Positions 63,797 to 64,000 of a stretch of 64,000 bases of DNA are shown here, one piece after another. The stretch's first letter is position 1. Each line of letters begins with the position of its first letter. The notes beneath the pieces are model-generated. The model saw nothing but the letters and a program-made list of their open reading frames with translations, was not told the DNA's origin and did no database searches. The position numbers and the translations under genes are program-made. Source of the DNA: Pseudomonas hormoni. Its GTDB lineage: Bacteria > Pseudomonadota > Gammaproteobacteria > Pseudomonadales > Pseudomonadaceae. Location of the stretch: the NCBI RefSeq assembly GCF_018502625.1, contig NZ_CP075566.1:4078001-4142000 (forward strand). The letters are read 5' to 3'.

Positions 63797-64000
63797 GTGC
63801 AGCGCTCATTGAACAGATAGCCGAGGCCACGCACGGTGTCGATCGGCTTGAACCCGGCAGGCCCTTCGAGTTTGCGGCGCAAACGGCCGACCAGCACTTC
63901 GATCACGTTCGGATCGCGCTCGTCGTCATCCGGGTAGAGCTGTTCCATCAAGCGGTCCTTGGCCACCACTTGCTGGTGATGGCGCATCAGGTACTCGAGA
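63793..64000 (-). CDS. phoP: Response regulator PhoP, C-terminal part (runs off the right edge)
   Basis: Only the last 68 codons lie in the window. They form the C-terminal winged helix of an OmpR-family regulator: E-Y-L-M-R-H-H-Q-Q-V-V, then V-I-E-V-L-V-G-R-L-R-R-K-L and D-T-V-R-G-L-G-Y-L-F. Four-base overlap with phoQ and the neighbourhood (phoQ, AraC regulator, dctA) match P. aeruginosa PA1179-PA1184. The receiver domain lies outside the window. Confidence 0.92.
   Translation of the reverse strand, partial: LEYLMRHHQQVVAKDRLMEQLYPDDDERDPNVIEVLVGRLRRKLEGPAGFKPIDTVRGLGYLFNERCT

Overview
The window is chromosomal DNA of a fluorescent Pseudomonas, most likely the P. fluorescens species complex. 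The evidence is high-GC coding bias on both strands, gene orders known from Pseudomonas (mazG-relA-rlmD-cysM next to a PirSR-type pair, gacS and ldhA; fabA-fabB; dctA beside an AraC-type regulator and phoQP), a full 917-codon gacS, and dense REP/BIME repeats of the P. fluorescens type at gene ends. Most of the window is core genome. No prophage, insertion sequence, rRNA or CRISPR array was seen.

Layout. 1-4400: a partial glutathione transferase, a transglutaminase-like protein, fadE (acyl-CoA dehydrogenase) and a small conserved protein. 4475-7700: a LysR regulator divergent from a three-gene unit of an AlaX-type tRNA-editing hydrolase, a 2OG-Fe(II) oxygenase and a LysE-type exporter. This unit looks like making, proofreading and exporting an unusual amino acid, and it is the best candidate for an undescribed small system. 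7784-8990: an AT-rich patch with an orphan zeta-toxin-like kinase. 9146-9560: a duplicated tRNA-Glu/tRNA-Gly operon with a strong promoter. 10779-16200: repeat-rich DNA, with a 70-bp head-to-tail array of about nine units and three copies of a roughly 250-300 bp structured dispersed repeat, around a chemoreceptor and a MocR-type regulator.

16215-31217: metabolic and signalling genes, including an SDR, an MDR reductase, pyrF, an OmpR-type two-component pair, an EF-hand protein, a long minus-strand run (acyl-CoA synthetase, thioesterase, two hydrolases, GST, DUF4892, AI-2E transporter) and gpsA-DUF4389-sixA. 31415-36369: a tightly packed TonB receptor, periplasmic binding protein and hybrid sensor kinase. 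36617-38364: fabA-fabB. 39074-51710: DUF2058, mazG, relA, rlmD, cysM, a PirSR-like pair without pirA, gacS and ldhA. 51788-58173: small stress and maintenance genes (META lipoprotein, TlpA-like thioredoxin, ArsC, WrbA, TtcA, SprT). 58294-64000: a CoA transferase, dctA with a near-perfect sigma-54 promoter, an AraC regulator, phoQ and the 3' end of phoP.

Many neighbours overlap by 1-4 bases (TGATG, ATGA or GTGA), which points to translational coupling. Gene-end intergenic regions are mostly occupied by terminators and REP doublets. Starts were moved inward where a Shine-Dalgarno sequence and family length supported it.
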